Origin: Pyrenopolyporus hunteri
Taxonomy: Eukaryota; Ascomycota; Sordariomycetes; Xylariales; Hypoxylaceae
Direction: 5' to 3'
Assembly: GCA_902806595.1 (NCBI GenBank)
Contig: CADCXC010000038.1
Coordinates: forward strand, 4,092,001 to 4,156,000
DNA length: 64,000 nucleotides
Below, one piece after another: positions 11,694-23,736 of the stretch. Position 1 is the first letter of the stretch. Each line of letters begins with the position of its first letter. The notes under the pieces are model-generated. The model was not told the DNA's origin and ran no database searches. It saw only the letters and a program-made list of their open reading frames with translations. The translations under genes and the position numbers were made by a program.

Positions 11694-12636
11694 CTTGGAC
11701 GCCGGCGAACACTGCCCACGGCCTAATTCAGAATTTGGGAAGTCGGAGGTAGGTGGGTTATAAGTGCCGTGGATTCTGTCGCCGGCCGAGCCACGTGAAG
11801 AATGGTCCGGGGGCGGAGTTAGTTTCTTATGAAGTCTTTCTATAACTTATGCTGGGTTGTTCTATCAACCCCCTTGAATGACAAATTTGCGATTTCTTCC
11901 TATTAACTGGGTAGCTACCTAGGTATCACTCCGTGAAAAGGATCGTAATCGGCCTATTTTAAGCCAAGGATGTAATAGACAATGACAAGTCTTCGGACCT
12001 GTCCGTTGTATTAACTAGAGGAGTCGAACGGTGCCCCCTTAGTGGATCCCACGCGGGGAAATATATCGGCTCTTCTTCTATCTGGTATACCAAGCAGCCA
12101 CCAGAGTCTGCCGGCGGCCATCATCCATTTCTCTGACTAGCGTCGCAGCTTATACCAAAGTTACTAAGTGTTGCGTTTGTCAAAGTGGTGAATTCCGCTA
12201 TTAACGGACATCCCTCGTCTTTTTGTAGCGTTAGAGACCTGGCCTAAGTGATTTATCTACCATCACCGCCTGGTTCGTACAGTTACAGGTTTCTAATTGT
12301 TATTTTCCATAATATCGCCAACTCCCACCCGCTTACCAGTATGTCGTACCGAAGCAATGCATAATCCTATCAATACGCCGTCTTCCTTTTGCTTAACGCG
12401 TGCAAAAAAGACTAATATATGCAGAGATTGGAGCCTTTCCCCATGCCTGTTTCTCCATGCCCATCACTTGCTCCTTTCTTTTTTTCCCCTTCTTTCTAGA
12501 ATGCGTTTTGCGTACTGTTAATGTCGACCTACCCTTTGGTTGACATTGGCCTTCGTAATGTACAGTTTAGATGTCAAGGGGAACTCGTAGCGTTTCTTTG
12601 GCGTTGGTAAAATATAGAATGGGCGCCGTGACGACA
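11694..12636. other. Intergenic, no gene seen
   Basis: Upstream DNA of the DUF3500-like gene and downstream DNA of SWR1. It has a short palindromic tract (GCTACCTAGGTA) at about 11914-11925 and C/T-rich stretches. A 74-codon plus-strand frame at 12297-12521 is C/T-rich leader-like sequence with no domain. Confidence 0.4.
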
Positions 12637-15600
12637 TCAACGCTTGCGAGTGTCCTTGCCCTTTTTGTTCTTGCTTTTCTTCTTGTCCTTAGGGAGCTCT
12701 AGCGCCGTGCCTTCAAGTTGTTTGCTCATTGTAGCGAGCATGTACTCGTCAATGTTATGCATTCTCTCTCCCCAAGCGTTGCTCTCCACCTCCCCTGGCG
12801 TGTTATCTGCTTCTACCGTCTCGGAGTATAGCCCAAGATTCGATCTTCCGAGACCCGGTGCAAGCGAACCGTCCCGCGTTATGGGAGTACCCAACCTGGC
12901 ACTCGAAGCCCCGGATGCACTCGCGGTTGCTGGTTTCTCGGCGAAATCAGCCTCGTCTTCCTGTATCTCTTTCTCAGCAACGTGAGCAGCGTTGACGTCC
13001 TCGCGGTCTTCGGCCTGCTCAAGCACGCGGCCGACCGCGCGCTGGTCGCTATTTTCCACACCACCGAGGACGCGATCCATGGCATCGCCGACTACATCGA
13101 CTTCGTCCGGGGTGCCGCCAATAACGTCACGCACGGATAGCTTGTTGAAATAGTCGGTAGTGAAGCCGCCTTCTTGGATCACGACATCGTCTAACATCTG
13201 TTTCTGGCTTGCTTTGCGAAGGATGTTCGCCTCGATAGTGTGCTCGCTCACGAGACGGTAAATATGCACGTCTCTTGTTTGACCGATACGATGACATCGA
13301 TCTTGACATTGCTTATCCATTGCGGGATTCCAGTCTTGATCGTAGAAGATGACGGTGTCGGCACCGGTCAAATTGATGCCGAGGCCGCCTGATCGCGTAG
13401 ACAAAATAAAACATAGAATTCGTGTGTCGTGGTTGAAGCGGTCTGTTAAGATCTGCCGTTGCTCCACTTTCGTAGCGCCATCAAGCCGCAAGTATTTATG
13501 CCCGTGAATATTGAGGAATTGCTCGAGAATATCAAGCACCTTGGTCATCTGTGTGAAGATTAAAGCTCGGTGGCCGCCGGATTGCAGCTTACGCAGGAGA
13601 CGGTCAAGCGCCTGGAGTTTACCGCAGTCGTATTGGAGAAGCCTCTTATCGGGGAATTGGATGCTGAGCCTCATGCGAGCTTCATGCCACGGGTCGACCG
13701 GCGCTTCCTTCTGCATGAACGGAGCGTACCGTACCGGAGCCGATAGTCTGAGGTTCGTCTCGTCAAACATTTCGACGCCCCTTGAACCGAGCACGAATCG
13801 ATCAAAATCTCGCGTGACGACGGCCGGTGTGACACATGCGAACTTGGAAATGGTTGTCTTCATCGACGCTGCGCGCTGATCGAGCGTAGGCACCATCGAT
13901 CTCAGGACAGGAGAGTCTTCCTCAAACCAACTCATGATCTTTTGCGGGATCTTTGGACGGGGCTTATGCGGCCGTTCGTTGACGCCAAGGGTTAGGAAAT
14001 CGGTGAGCTGCTTGCCGTATATAGGGCACTGCTGTCGTCTGAGGGCGTTTAAGTAGACACAGTGTTGCAACTCCTCGAAACGACTCCATCGCGCCGCGCT
14101 TTCTAGATACACGATGTTGGACTCCACGGTAGTAGGATCTAAGTTTGTATAGGCGGCATGAGCTCGCACTTTCTGGGCTTCACGAAGTTCCATTAGCGGG
14201 CGGTGGGAACTAAGCTGATAGACTCGGTTGCATGCCGCCTTTGATAAGCCCTCATGTTTTGTTGGTACGAGGTTGAGGAAATTCATATCGACGACACTCA
14301 TAGGGTTATTAGCAAGCAACTTGCCCCGGATAAGGTCCCCGGTCGCTTCATAGTCGGCCAGGACCGATCTACGTTGCCGGAAGGACGTCATGATTGGACG
14401 CTCAACGAAGAGGTCGGGATGATTGCAAACCTTTCGCAGCTGCATGAGACAGTTGATGACCGAGATGTAATTGCCGGAAGAAAGGGCCTCTCGGGTATCC
14501 GTACGAGCTAGAAACCCGTCGTACAACTCACGCTGCCTACGCGACAGCCGACAGAACTCGACGTGTTCATACTTGGCAGGCATTTGCTTTTCCACGTCTG
14601 CCTTCAGACGCCTTAGGAGATACGGTCTGAGCACCTTGTGTAGCTTAGCGATGATCGCGCGAGCCTCGTCGTCCATCTGTTCGCGACCGCTCTCCAAAAT
14701 TTGGGATTCGGGCTTGTGAAACCAGTCCTGGAACTCTGCTAAATCTGCAAACCCGCCTACTCCGTTTTCGGACGGCATCAAGAAGAAGAGCAGTGACCAA
14801 AGCTCGGTTAGATTGTTCTGTAGCGGAGTGCCTGTGAGTAGGAGTCGTGCTCGCGTGTTGAATGTGAGGAGCGTTTGCCAGCGTTTGGACTTGAAGTTTT
14901 TTATGTTGTGAGCCTCGTCCAGAATCATATAATGCCACTGTCTGCGCTTGAATACTTGTTGATCTTGCAGAACGATTTGGTACGACGTAATGCACACGTT
15001 CCACATATCATCCGTCTTCCAACCTTGGCGTTTTCGTTTGCGCTCGTCGATGCTACCATAATATGACAAAACCTTGAATCCAGGACACCACTTTTTGAAT
15101 TCCATTTCCCAATTCAGCATCACACTAGTCGGGACAATGACCAGGTGCGGGCCCCATACTTCGTGATGACAGGCGAGATGAGCCAGCAAGGCAATCGTCT
15201 GTATGGTTTTCCCGAGGCCCATTTCGTCGGCAAGAATGCCATTTGTTTGGTTTCTGTATAGACCAGCGAGCCAATCCAGGCCGTAGTGTTGATACTCGCG
15301 CAAAGTTCCCCGGAGCAAAAAAGGAACGTCCGTTCTTGGGACCTGGTACTGAGGCGAAGTCGACCTACTAGCGCCGGACTTGACGACCGAAGAAGCTGTG
15401 TCGACGTCTGAAGGCTTGGTATCAGAGGTTCGGGGCGACTGACTCCGATCACGACTGGGCGGGTTTGTGTTTGCGTCCGTATCTGGCGTTGCTTGCGGCT
15501 GGTCTGACGGCGCTGCTGCTAATTCGATGCTTGGTACAGCTGGGCCTGTTTTCTCCGTGGTCGTAGACGACGTATTATGTCTGGCGTCTTCCTTGACTTG

Positions 15601-17898
15601 TTCGACGGCCTCAATGATCTCCATTTCCACGTCCTGAGCTTGGAGGGGTTGTGGCACCGTGGCGAGGGCACCGGGATTATTGGCTTCGTACGGGTTTGTT
15701 GGTGGCGTAACCGTCGCTGGTATCGCGCTTTGAGGTTTCGGCGGCGCTTGACTCTGATTGGGGAGGGGATTTTCTGGCTCTTTGACGTGCATCTCTACTC
15801 CCCCCGTCGACGTCGGCATGGTTTCGTCCTGCAAATCCGTCTCCTCTAATGTTGTGCGATCTTCTGCGTCCGGCCCGGCGGCGACTGCATCAGAGGCGGC
15901 CCCTTCATTAACGGACGTAGACTTGGGAGCGTCTGTCATCTCAACGTCGTCTTGGGGCAAGGGGCCGTCGGCCGCTGTCTCTTGTTTCATCTTCTGCAAC
16001 TCAGATTTACCGAAGAAGAGGCTCAATAGGCCGGAAGGTTCGTCGTCGGCCTCAGAATCATCGTCCTCGTCAACCGATTCCTCGCCGTCCCCACCACTAT
16101 CCATGTTCTCGTCACTTGACCCTAAGTCGTCATCCATGTCGATGGACTCATCTGAGGTTTCGCCTTGATCGTCTAGTTCGAGATCTGGAATGTTTGCATA
16201 TTTATGTCTCAGTTGGTCTTGTGTGAGACCTTCGTTTGAACTGTCTGACTTTGCATCATCGTTGTCATCATCGTCATCGGAGGACATGTTATCTTCATCT
16301 TCATCCTCGTTTTCGTCCTCATCCTCGTCTTCTTCAGCACCTAGCTCGTTATCCTCGTCATCCGCTTCTTCGTCTGATCCGTCTAGTTCTCCTTCGTCTT
16401 CGTCAGATACAAGTTCCGAATCGAAACGCGCTCGGCGAGCCTGCAGCTTGAGCTCCGACATGCTGACGGCTTCATTCAAAGCAGCCTTAACTCGCTTTTG
16501 CTCGGCGGCTTCCCATTCCTCCAAGCGGCGTCGGTTGACCTCGATCTTAACATTCTCCCACGTTCCGTTCATAGCCTTGACAACAGCCTTGTATCGACTA
16601 ATCCACGCAGCCCTCGCTTCGGCTTCGATTTGTTCGGCGGTCTTAGGCTGTCGACGTATCCACTCATCCCGGCAGGCTTCAGCCAGCCGCTTTGCCGTAG
16701 CCTTGTGCCTTTGTTGCTCGCCGAGCATTAACTTTCGGAAATTGGCCATTTGCTTAACGAGGTGATCCATATGCGCCCATTGTCGCGGAGGCTCCTCAGC
16801 AGGTTCAGGGACAAACAACGTAGAACGTCCTTCGCTAAGCAACCCACCGGGCTCGGTTTCGGCCTCGATCCGCATGATGACGCTGGCATCTCTCTCGGCT
16901 GCCTCTTGCGTATATGGGTCTCCTTCATCGGCAGGATCAAGCCAACCACCATCTTTGACATCTATGGCTGGAGCGCGTTCAACGAAGTCGAAGAAATCGG
17001 TTGATATCTTGGCACGTGCGACGGTCTGGCCTGGGAAGACGTTGACTTGGGCCGGGTGAACGGTAGGTATGGCGGGGGCCTTCAACCGTAGCCGGATTTT
17101 GGTTGGGCGGGAGTTAGGACTCTCGTCGTCAGGCTGGTTCGATTCGCCATTGGGAGAGTCGAGGCTGCCTCGAAGAGTTCTAGAACTACGCCGTGTCCTT
17201 GTAGATCGTCTCGGCGGCGTCGTCTGAGGCGGCGAGGAGGGGGAACGTCTTCGTGTTTTGGGCGAAGGCTTCGACCCGTTCACCAAGGATTTCCTTGTGT
17301 TCGGCTTGGCACTCGGGGGAGGAGCTTTAGACGGGGTTCCTTTGCCCGTCGACGCGTTCTTTGGTGTCCCATTTGCGTGGCTATTGGATACGGCACGTTT
17401 GTCTTTGACGGGAGCAGGAGGTTGCAGACTATGAAGAGCACCTCTCGTAACTCTTCTGTTACCTTGTGGCTGTAACTCCAAAGGTACCGGGTTGGTGCGT
17501 CCGGATCTGCGTTTGCCATTTTCGGTGAAGGTGGTGGGCCCGTCCGCCTCTATCTTCTTCCAAGGAGGAGACTCAAGCTTAGGTTTACGGGGCGCGCTAT
17601 GGGGTGTGGTATCGCGGAGTCGGCGACGTTTGGCAGGTCTCTCATCAGCATCACCGTTTTTGATGGGGGTTTCGACAACGGCTTTATCCGCGTCGGCGCC
17701 ATTTGTTTCGGTCTTTGTTTGGGACAATTGGGACGTGGCGGGGTTTTCTGGTTCTAGGCTGAGGCTAGATGAGAGATTCGACAATTCGGAAGAAAATTCG
17801 GTGATTGGCTGGGAGAGTTCGTCGTTTGCAGCATCTAGGTTGGCGGGATTTACGGTGTCGTGTGAAGGCGCAGACTCGGGCGACGCGGTAGCCGTCAT
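12637..17898 (-). CDS. SWR1: Helicase SWR1, catalytic ATPase of the SWR1 chromatin-remodelling complex
   Basis: Uninterrupted frame of 1753 residues with the ATG at 17898. Order of features: a basic, Ser/Pro-rich N-terminus; an HSA domain at about 370-475 (from RQWAHMDHL to RRLEEWEAAEQ), which recruits actin and actin-related proteins; a long Asp/Glu-rich acidic segment at about 498-620, expected to bind H2A.Z-H2B; then a Snf2 ATPase. Walker A DEMGLGKT lies at about 891-898 and the DEAH box at about 994-997. The second RecA lobe ends with the motif VI-type stretch QDRCHRIGQTRDVHIYRL. A long insertion between the lobes separates SWR1/INO80-class enzymes from other Snf2 proteins, and the LRGTLREYQHYGLDWLAGLY start of lobe 1 is typical of SWR1. 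In yeast SWR1 exchanges nucleosomal H2A for H2A.Z. The C-terminus is basic (Lys-rich). The length fits ascomycete orthologues, and no intron is needed. Confidence 0.95.
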   Translation of the reverse strand: MTATASPESAPSHDTVNPANLDAANDELSQPITEFSSELSNLSSSLSLEPENPATSQLSQTKTETNGADADKAVVETPIKNGDADERPAKRRRLRDTTPHSAPRKPKLESPPWKKIEADGPTTFTENGKRRSGRTNPVPLELQPQGNRRVTRGALHSLQPPAPVKDKRAVSNSHANGTPKNASTGKGTPSKAPPPSAKPNTRKSLVNGSKPSPKTRRRSPSSPPQTTPPRRSTRTRRSSRTLRGSLDSPNGESNQPDDESPNSRPTKIRLRLKAPAIPTVHPAQVNVFPGQTVARAKISTDFFDFVERAPAIDVKDGGWLDPADEGDPYTQEAAERDASVIMRIEAETEPGGLLSEGRSTLFVPEPAEEPPRQWAHMDHLVKQMANFRKLMLGEQQRHKATAKRLAEACRDEWIRRQPKTAEQIEAEARAAWISRYKAVVKAMNGTWENVKIEVNRRRLEEWEAAEQKRVKAALNEAVSMSELKLQARRARFDSELVSDEDEGELDGSDEEADDEDNELGAEEDEDEDENEDEDEDNMSSDDDDDNDDAKSDSSNEGLTQDQLRHKYANIPDLELDDQGETSDESIDMDDDLGSSDENMDSGGDGEESVDEDDDSEADDEPSGLLSLFFGKSELQKMKQETAADGPLPQDDVEMTDAPKSTSVNEGAASDAVAAGPDAEDRTTLEETDLQDETMPTSTGGVEMHVKEPENPLPNQSQAPPKPQSAIPATVTPPTNPYEANNPGALATVPQPLQAQDVEMEIIEAVEQVKEDARHNTSSTTTEKTGPAVPSIELAAAPSDQPQATPDTDANTNPPSRDRSQSPRTSDTKPSDVDTASSVVKSGASRSTSPQYQVPRTDVPFLLRGTLREYQHYGLDWLAGLYRNQTNGILADEMGLGKTIQTIALLAHLACHHEVWGPHLVIVPTSVMLNWEMEFKKWCPGFKVLSYYGSIDERKRKRQGWKTDDMWNVCITSYQIVLQDQQVFKRRQWHYMILDEAHNIKNFKSKRWQTLLTFNTRARLLLTGTPLQNNLTELWSLLFFLMPSENGVGGFADLAEFQDWFHKPESQILESGREQMDDEARAIIAKLHKVLRPYLLRRLKADVEKQMPAKYEHVEFCRLSRRQRELYDGFLARTDTREALSSGNYISVINCLMQLRKVCNHPDLFVERPIMTSFRQRRSVLADYEATGDLIRGKLLANNPMSVVDMNFLNLVPTKHEGLSKAACNRVYQLSSHRPLMELREAQKVRAHAAYTNLDPTTVESNIVYLESAARWSRFEELQHCVYLNALRRQQCPIYGKQLTDFLTLGVNERPHKPRPKIPQKIMSWFEEDSPVLRSMVPTLDQRAASMKTTISKFACVTPAVVTRDFDRFVLGSRGVEMFDETNLRLSAPVRYAPFMQKEAPVDPWHEARMRLSIQFPDKRLLQYDCGKLQALDRLLRKLQSGGHRALIFTQMTKVLDILEQFLNIHGHKYLRLDGATKVEQRQILTDRFNHDTRILCFILSTRSGGLGINLTGADTVIFYDQDWNPAMDKQCQDRCHRIGQTRDVHIYRLVSEHTIEANILRKASQKQMLDDVVIQEGGFTTDYFNKLSVRDVIGGTPDEVDVVGDAMDRVLGGVENSDQRAVGRVLEQAEDREDVNAAHVAEKEIQEDEADFAEKPATASASGASSARLGTPITRDGSLAPGLGRSNLGLYSETVEADNTPGEVESNAWGERMHNIDEYMLATMSKQLEGTALELPKDKKKSKNKKGKDTRKR

Positions 17899-18564
17899 AG
17901 CTGTCCAGGGGTGTCAGGAGAGAAGAAAGACGCGGGTCTCGACGAAATGGACATTGGATAGGATAAAAAGTACGTCTAGGGGTAGAGTATTAGTTGTGGA
18001 TTGTCATATCGAAATTTGAGCATGCGCAGGGTGTCAGGCCGACAACTGCGATGGATTTCGTCTTGGAATTGCCCATTCATCAGCAGTTTGATGATGATTC
18101 AAAAATTTCGTCGGGTCTCCGCCTCGCCTTGGACAGGAATACCAAGCTGGTCCGAGTTCCTTACCCCCCAAAGGTAAGGGAGCACAGTGGTCCGTGCCCT
18201 ATTTCCCCATTCTCTTAGGTACATGGGTTGCCCGACGATGTACGACGTTACGTACATGATTACTATGGACGTAATCTGTACCTAGGTACCTACCCAGGTA
18301 CCTATGCACAATATGTACTTGTATTGTCAATTCAAGTACCTCGAAAGCCTCAAACGCCACGGCTAACTTCAATATTACTAAGCTTGCATCGTCACTGGTC
18401 ACCTCTCGTCTTAAGCTTCTCGAACTGACGAGCTACAAAGTACTTGGGTGCGCAAGACGCAACTCGATAGCAGCGAGGTATCCAGCCGGCAAGCCTTACA
18501 GTACGAACCAATTGGCCCTGGAAGCCTTTTTTTTACTTATAAGTTTCTGACGTCTGCTCTCTAG
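17899..18564. other. Divergent promoter region SWR1 / NDUFB8
   Basis: About 665 bp between divergently transcribed genes. It contains a palindromic CCTAGGTACC tract at 18280-18304. No gene is seen. Confidence 0.45.
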
Positions 18565-19219
18565 ATGCTTCTCCATCGAATCGCGAGGGCTTCGGCTCTC
18601 CGGTCGGCATCGCTGGCATCGCGAAGACTACCCATCATCCAACAACGCACATTCCTTCCGCCGTCGCTTAATGACCCATCCATCATCGAGGAGAAGTACC
18701 CGGACAGGCCACAACTCACCGATGCAGAAGACCCCGGAATGGTTGGTGGCTCCTAAGAATGGCTACTTATGAGCCAATAACTGACGCACGCAGAACGGCG
18801 GTTACATCAACCCTCCGCGGGTCAAGCGACAATTCCGCGATCCTTATGGGGACTGGTGGGATAAACAGGAGCGACGTAACTTCGGTGAGCCTGTTCACGA
18901 GGATAATGATATACTGGGCATATTTTCCCCATACGAATACACATGGGTCCCTCTTCGAAAGGGATTCTTCCAAGTCGGCGTATTCATCGTTTCCTTCGTG
19001 GGATTGTGCTGGGTAATCGGAAGGGTGTACCCGGATAGGCCGTCTTTTCCCCGGGAATTCGAAGGTGGCCTGGAACGAGAATTGGGTGGTCCTGGCGCCA
19101 TGAGGGTGAGTTGATAGCCTTCGAGCTGATGAACACTATTAGAATATTAACTATGAGAATAGGCAAGAGCTCCTGGCGACCCAGAGCCATTCCAAGTCGA
19201 GGAAGCAGAAGAGGAGTAG
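18565..19219 (+). CDS. Mitochondrial complex I subunit, NDUFB8 type
   Basis: Exons 18565-18741, 18794-19105 and 19163-19219 give 181 residues; introns of 52 and 57 nt have GT..AG ends. The Arg/Ala/Ser-rich N-terminus (MLLHRIARASALRSASLASR) is a typical mitochondrial presequence. Downstream segments NGGYINPPRVKRQFRDPYGDWW, EPVHEDNDILGIFSPYEYTW and a single membrane span (about 126-148, FFQVGVFIVSFVGLCWVIG) are the hallmarks of the fungal 20 kDa NDUFB8/ASHI-type accessory subunit of NADH:ubiquinone oxidoreductase, which sits in the membrane arm of complex I. The short last exon adds an acidic tail ending EEAEEE. The first intron donor (gttggt) is not optimal, but it is the one that joins DPGM to NGGYINP in frame. 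Confidence 0.88.
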
Positions 19220-20010
19220 GACGCCTGTACACATGGTAGGGCAGCCTTTCCACACGGAACACGACCTGGATTATCCCAACAGGGGGGAAATCGATATTGT
19301 AGGTTCGGCTGACGAGGTCAATCGTCCCTATGCAATAGTTTTCGATTTGCCCTATGTGTACGCTAAGAGCTGTCGTATGCTCCAACAATTCGTATTTACT
19401 ATGTTTCGTTCAGTCTTGGTCTTTCACGTCTAAAAACGCGGTTAAGAGCCATTCCTACCCGATGCGCTATAACAGTTCACGAATGAAGACAGCAACTGCT
19501 TATTTAACGATCGCGACTTACAATATCCGTCCACGAGAGCACTAATGCATAATGACATATTAAGGTTCCGTTTTCTTTGCTGGTACTCGACCCATATCCC
19601 TAGCACTCGTTCCGGTACGTATCGAGTATAGGTAGATTCTAAATCGTTCGGTGAAGGGAGCTGCTACGTGCCTTCGCCATACGTATAATTGAAGAAGATG
19701 GGAACTCGCGATGAAGACGACCGGTTAGCGGCCATTGCTAATAAATGGATTCTTCGCGTGGAACTGCCACGATCTGTTGGAATCCATCTCTCTTAAACCT
19801 TTTCCGAGTATCTAACCACGACAATACACTACACTACACTACCCATCACATCACATCACATCACCACAAGCACCGCCAATCTCAGAATTCCTTGCGAATG
19901 CCTCTCCCTCGAGACGATTGGCTCTATTCCAAGTTTTGTTCGTTGTATCAACCAACTATTCTTTGAGGTTTCTCTACTTTCCCCGTTCAATATCATCACA
20001 GTTAGTGAAG
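19220..20010. other. Intergenic, short microsatellites
   Basis: About 790 bp between two co-oriented genes. Near 19822-19865 lie back-to-back (ACTAC)n and (ATCAC)n pentanucleotide runs within the presumed 5' leader of the next gene. No separate gene is seen. Confidence 0.45.
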
Positions 20011-22229
20011 ATGCGTTTCGAAGACTGGGATGTCCTCCTATTCCCCAGGGATTCAAAGGTCCCAATGAAGGAGTTCAAGACCAATTGTCATGTGGTCCAC
20101 GATAATGGTGAGTGGCATTTCCTAACGAGATACCCTTAGGTCTTAGATTCATTCCAGACTCCAGCAAACGTTTTGGGCGACTTGGTGTTGTTCCCGAAAA
20201 CAGGTATCTCTGTCCAAGAGCTAGCTGAGCTAACTGGCTCAAATCCATTCAGAATTCGCATATACACACGGATCGTACGGGTTGCCAACCATGACCTGTT
20301 TTATGCCAGGACTATCACCGGGTATCCAATTCAATATTTCACTCCACTCCTGGAAAACCCCCGACATCAGTCAGTTCACCAGAAACTACAGCAAGCACCC
20401 AGAGCTAGTCAAGTTCGAGGCGCGAGTCTTGATCGATGGCCGCCTAGTCGCGTATGTTTGCCAAGTTCGGTCCTTTTAATCCTCGTCGACTCTAACTCCC
20501 TTCTCAGTTCATCATCATTCAATCGTAGTGGGCCGTGGCCTCAATTGATTAACCATAGCTTCGGTGAGTTAAACGCATCGTAGACCGAGCTTCAGTATTG
20601 ACAGCATGTAGAGTTCACCAAAAACGGAGATCTCGAGACCCTCAGATTCCCACCTTTCCGCAGCGAAGTGCTCCGACAAAGCTATTGGAGCCCGGCGGAT
20701 GAGATCGGACGGATAAAGATCGTCATTAGCGAGGGCTTCCCGAGGGATTCGTTGACTGTCCCAATCGAAAGAGTCAAGAACGTTGTGGCTTTCTCGTTCC
20801 AACACGCTCCTCTTGGTAGAGAACTAAGCTTCTTCTTTTCTAGTATGGCGACATGCACCATACTAACTTGCATTATATAGACATTCTCGAGAGCTCTGGA
20901 ATTGCTTGGCCAAATCCTGGAATGTGGCGCCGTACCCCTTTCAACCCTACTATGCCCGTCCCGTCGCAACACCACGAAGACGGCCCGGAGGCTCACCTCC
21001 ACTCCCCACGTCGCCGGACTACGAGCTACATGAAAGGTACCTCTAATTCCTCCGCCTATAACTCCTGTCCGCCGGGATTAGCGCAGTCCAATACCAGTGC
21101 CCTACTCGGCTCTATGCCCAATACGCAATCATTACTGCAGCGTAGTACGGCTGGATCCAGTTCTGCCTGGGCGGATCCCTTCAGCGCCCAGAAATCCGAG
21201 GACACCGCTTGCTTTGACTGGGCAAACGGCAATTTCGGCCCTATAGGGTTCACTCAGGATATGAACTGTGGCAAGTCTGGCTACAATCCCACATCCAACC
21301 GTAAGGGCACGGCCGTTAGCAAGGTATCACATTCTGATGTTAGCATGCCCGATTACTGTTTGGGAAATTCGGGCAATACCCAGGGTATGCCAGAGCATCA
21401 ATTCCTCAATCTCTCGGCATCTAATCTTGGAGATGCGGACGTCAGTATCCACGATCCTAAAGCGCCAACTAACACGCCAACCACACTAATCGGATCAAAC
21501 TTCATTGACGACCTTAATATCGACGTGAGCAAGATTGGGACGCCCGGAAGTATATCAACCCGCTACGTCAACGGCCTCGCTACTTCTCAACTAGATAGTC
21601 GCAATATTGAGACAATGGGCGAGGCTGACAAGTATCACACGCTAGGCACGCCAATAAACGACTTTTTCAACTCTAGCCACGCCAATTTCTCGTCTGAGCT
21701 TGCAACTTCTCTCACGCACTCATTGCTGAATCAACCACACCCGCTTCCTGTTCAGGCCGGAAGCATCGCACCACCAGCCCCTGACACGAAATCACGCAAA
21801 GAGAACCGTCTTCGCCAAGACATCCCTAATGAAAATGTGTCGAACAATGAACATGTCGAGATGCGGAATATGTCTCAATCGTCGTTCGGCAACCTTAGGA
21901 AGGAAGCCCGAGACACCAGCTCTAATAACTCTCCTCCCAGCCAAGGCGCGTTCTCAGGAGTGTTCTCGCATCGATCCACGTCCACGGGAGACTTTGGTAA
22001 CGACCTTACCAATGTTACCGGTGTCTTTGCACATCCGGGTGTGGATTCACATATAGGCGGCGACGCGCATTCCGATGCCCGTGTCATAAACGGGTCCGAA
22101 AAGAGCATTAAGCGCACTCTCCAGTTCACGCCCGCGGGAAGCAAGGCGATCGACGATGAGATCGACGCGCTAACTAGCAGCCCTCGAATCCAAGTGGATC
22201 TTGACGATCAATTCGTGGGATCTATGTAA
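20011..22229 (+). CDS. Conserved fungal protein of unknown function, six exons
   Basis: I assembled six exons (20011-20107, 20147-20203, 20253-20451, 20529-20563, 20612-20815, 20881-22229) into 646 residues with every phase consistent. The N-terminal ~210 residues look like one compact beta-rich domain: RFEDWDVLLFPRDSKVPMKEFKT, LPTMTCFMPGLSPG, FNISLHSW, FEARVLIDGRLVAGPWP, GRIKIVISEGFPRDS, NVVAFSFQHAPL, ESSGIAWPNPGMW. I recognise this pattern from uncharacterised proteins across ascomycetes, without a function. The remaining ~430 residues are Ser/Asn/Thr-rich and probably disordered, ending with an acidic segment (DDEIDALTSS, DLDDQF). There is no membrane span or known catalytic motif. The first intron is only 39 nt, which is short for this window; without it the frame stops at 20139, so that junction deserves checking. 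Confidence 0.7.
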
Positions 22230-23736
22230 TCGATGCGGGCAGACCCTCTAAGTGCAGAAGGCCAACACTAGCTCATTTACTGTCTCTCCCTCTTTTGGAG
22301 GATCATTGAATATTCATCTGATTATTGGGCGTACTGGGACGGAATGGTATCTGATGTTTTCTTCGTGGACTAACGTTGAAACAAAAGTTCGTTGTGAGCT
22401 CGTAATTATGAGAGCCTATCCCTTGTTCACAGAATTCGAAACGTGGTCGTCGGATTGTTTTTTATACTAGCAGCAGCCTGAAGTTGGTTCGCAAAACACT
22501 CTTGGCCTGGTAACGGCGGTTTGAAGCACAAGTCGTATTATTGGGTTTTCAATTTTTATGTTGTGGGAAACAAAGCAGAGATCGGTATTTAGCCGAGAAG
22601 AGCATCGTTAGATTAAGTCAACTTCATAAGTACATGAGACAAAAAGCAACCAAATGGATTATCAGTGTCTACTTCTACCATACCGATCACATGTTTTATA
22701 GATTCGCGTAAGCTGGCCCCTTATTACGGTACCCTATGTTCTGGCTATAAATAAGCCTAACGACCCGGGGTGCGTAATGAAATTTTATTGATGATAATAT
22801 CGAGTTATTCCAACGGATGAATATAGAATTTACTAGTTTACATTTAAAGTATGTAGCTCTTAAGATCGGATATCGTATATTGCGTTATCTCCCAGTTGTT
22901 ATTCTCCCTACGAAGCCCTACTGGAGGTTAGTGTAGTGCTTTAAATCCCAGCAATATGAGAAGGGGTTGGGGGTTGAATAACCGCGCACAGCATCTATTC
23001 TAACAGGAGTACATACTGATACTGGTCAGTACGTTAATGCGACTTTTCTTAGATAGTTCGTATTAACTGACTAGAAGCCAATTAAGACATGTCTAGACTA
23101 TAGCCAGATTCGACTACTTGAAGTCTAAATATCATCTCTTAAGTATGCGTCGTCCGCGCACCGAGTACCTAATTGCCAGTGTAATGCCCGGTGGTGAGCT
23201 TCCCGTCTCTCCTCCCCTAGTGCGTGGGAGCCTACATGAATTCCCACCTATTCGCCCGCTCCCATGCACGTAAGCCGCCCACCAAGTAATAGCGCATTTA
23301 GGTGCTACCTCGTCAGCGAATTCTCATTGGTAATTGGGCTGGGCTAGGCGTGATCAGCAGCGGTACACTGCATGTCAGAGGCGCATCGTTAGCCGCCTTA
23401 GGGGTGCCTAATGAGATATATTGGTTACCGCCTGGGCCGGTCAGCCTAGGTAGGTACCTATCTAGGTACCTAAGTCTGTCTGCCTTGGCTGGGTTGATAG
23501 ATCCTAGCAGAGACTCTGGAATCGACTATAGAAGTCGATTGAATAAACCAAGTAGTTGACGAAGCAGTTACGAGTGCAAGGTCCGTTCATACTCTTATAT
23601 CTCGGAGTAAAATAAATTCGTTATATCAGTCGTCTCTATATTCACCAGCTGTTGGAATGGATAACTAGGTACTTGCGGAAATTAAATATTTGATAAACAT
23701 CCAAAGCAAACGAACTAGCCCAAGCGGCGCCGGACA
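22230..23736. other. Intergenic, no gene seen
   Basis: About 1.5 kb of mixed, moderately AT-rich DNA between two plus-strand genes. It includes a palindromic CCTAGGTAGGTACC tract at 23445-23472. Small frames (23302-23559) overlap that tract and show no protein-like features. Confidence 0.4.
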
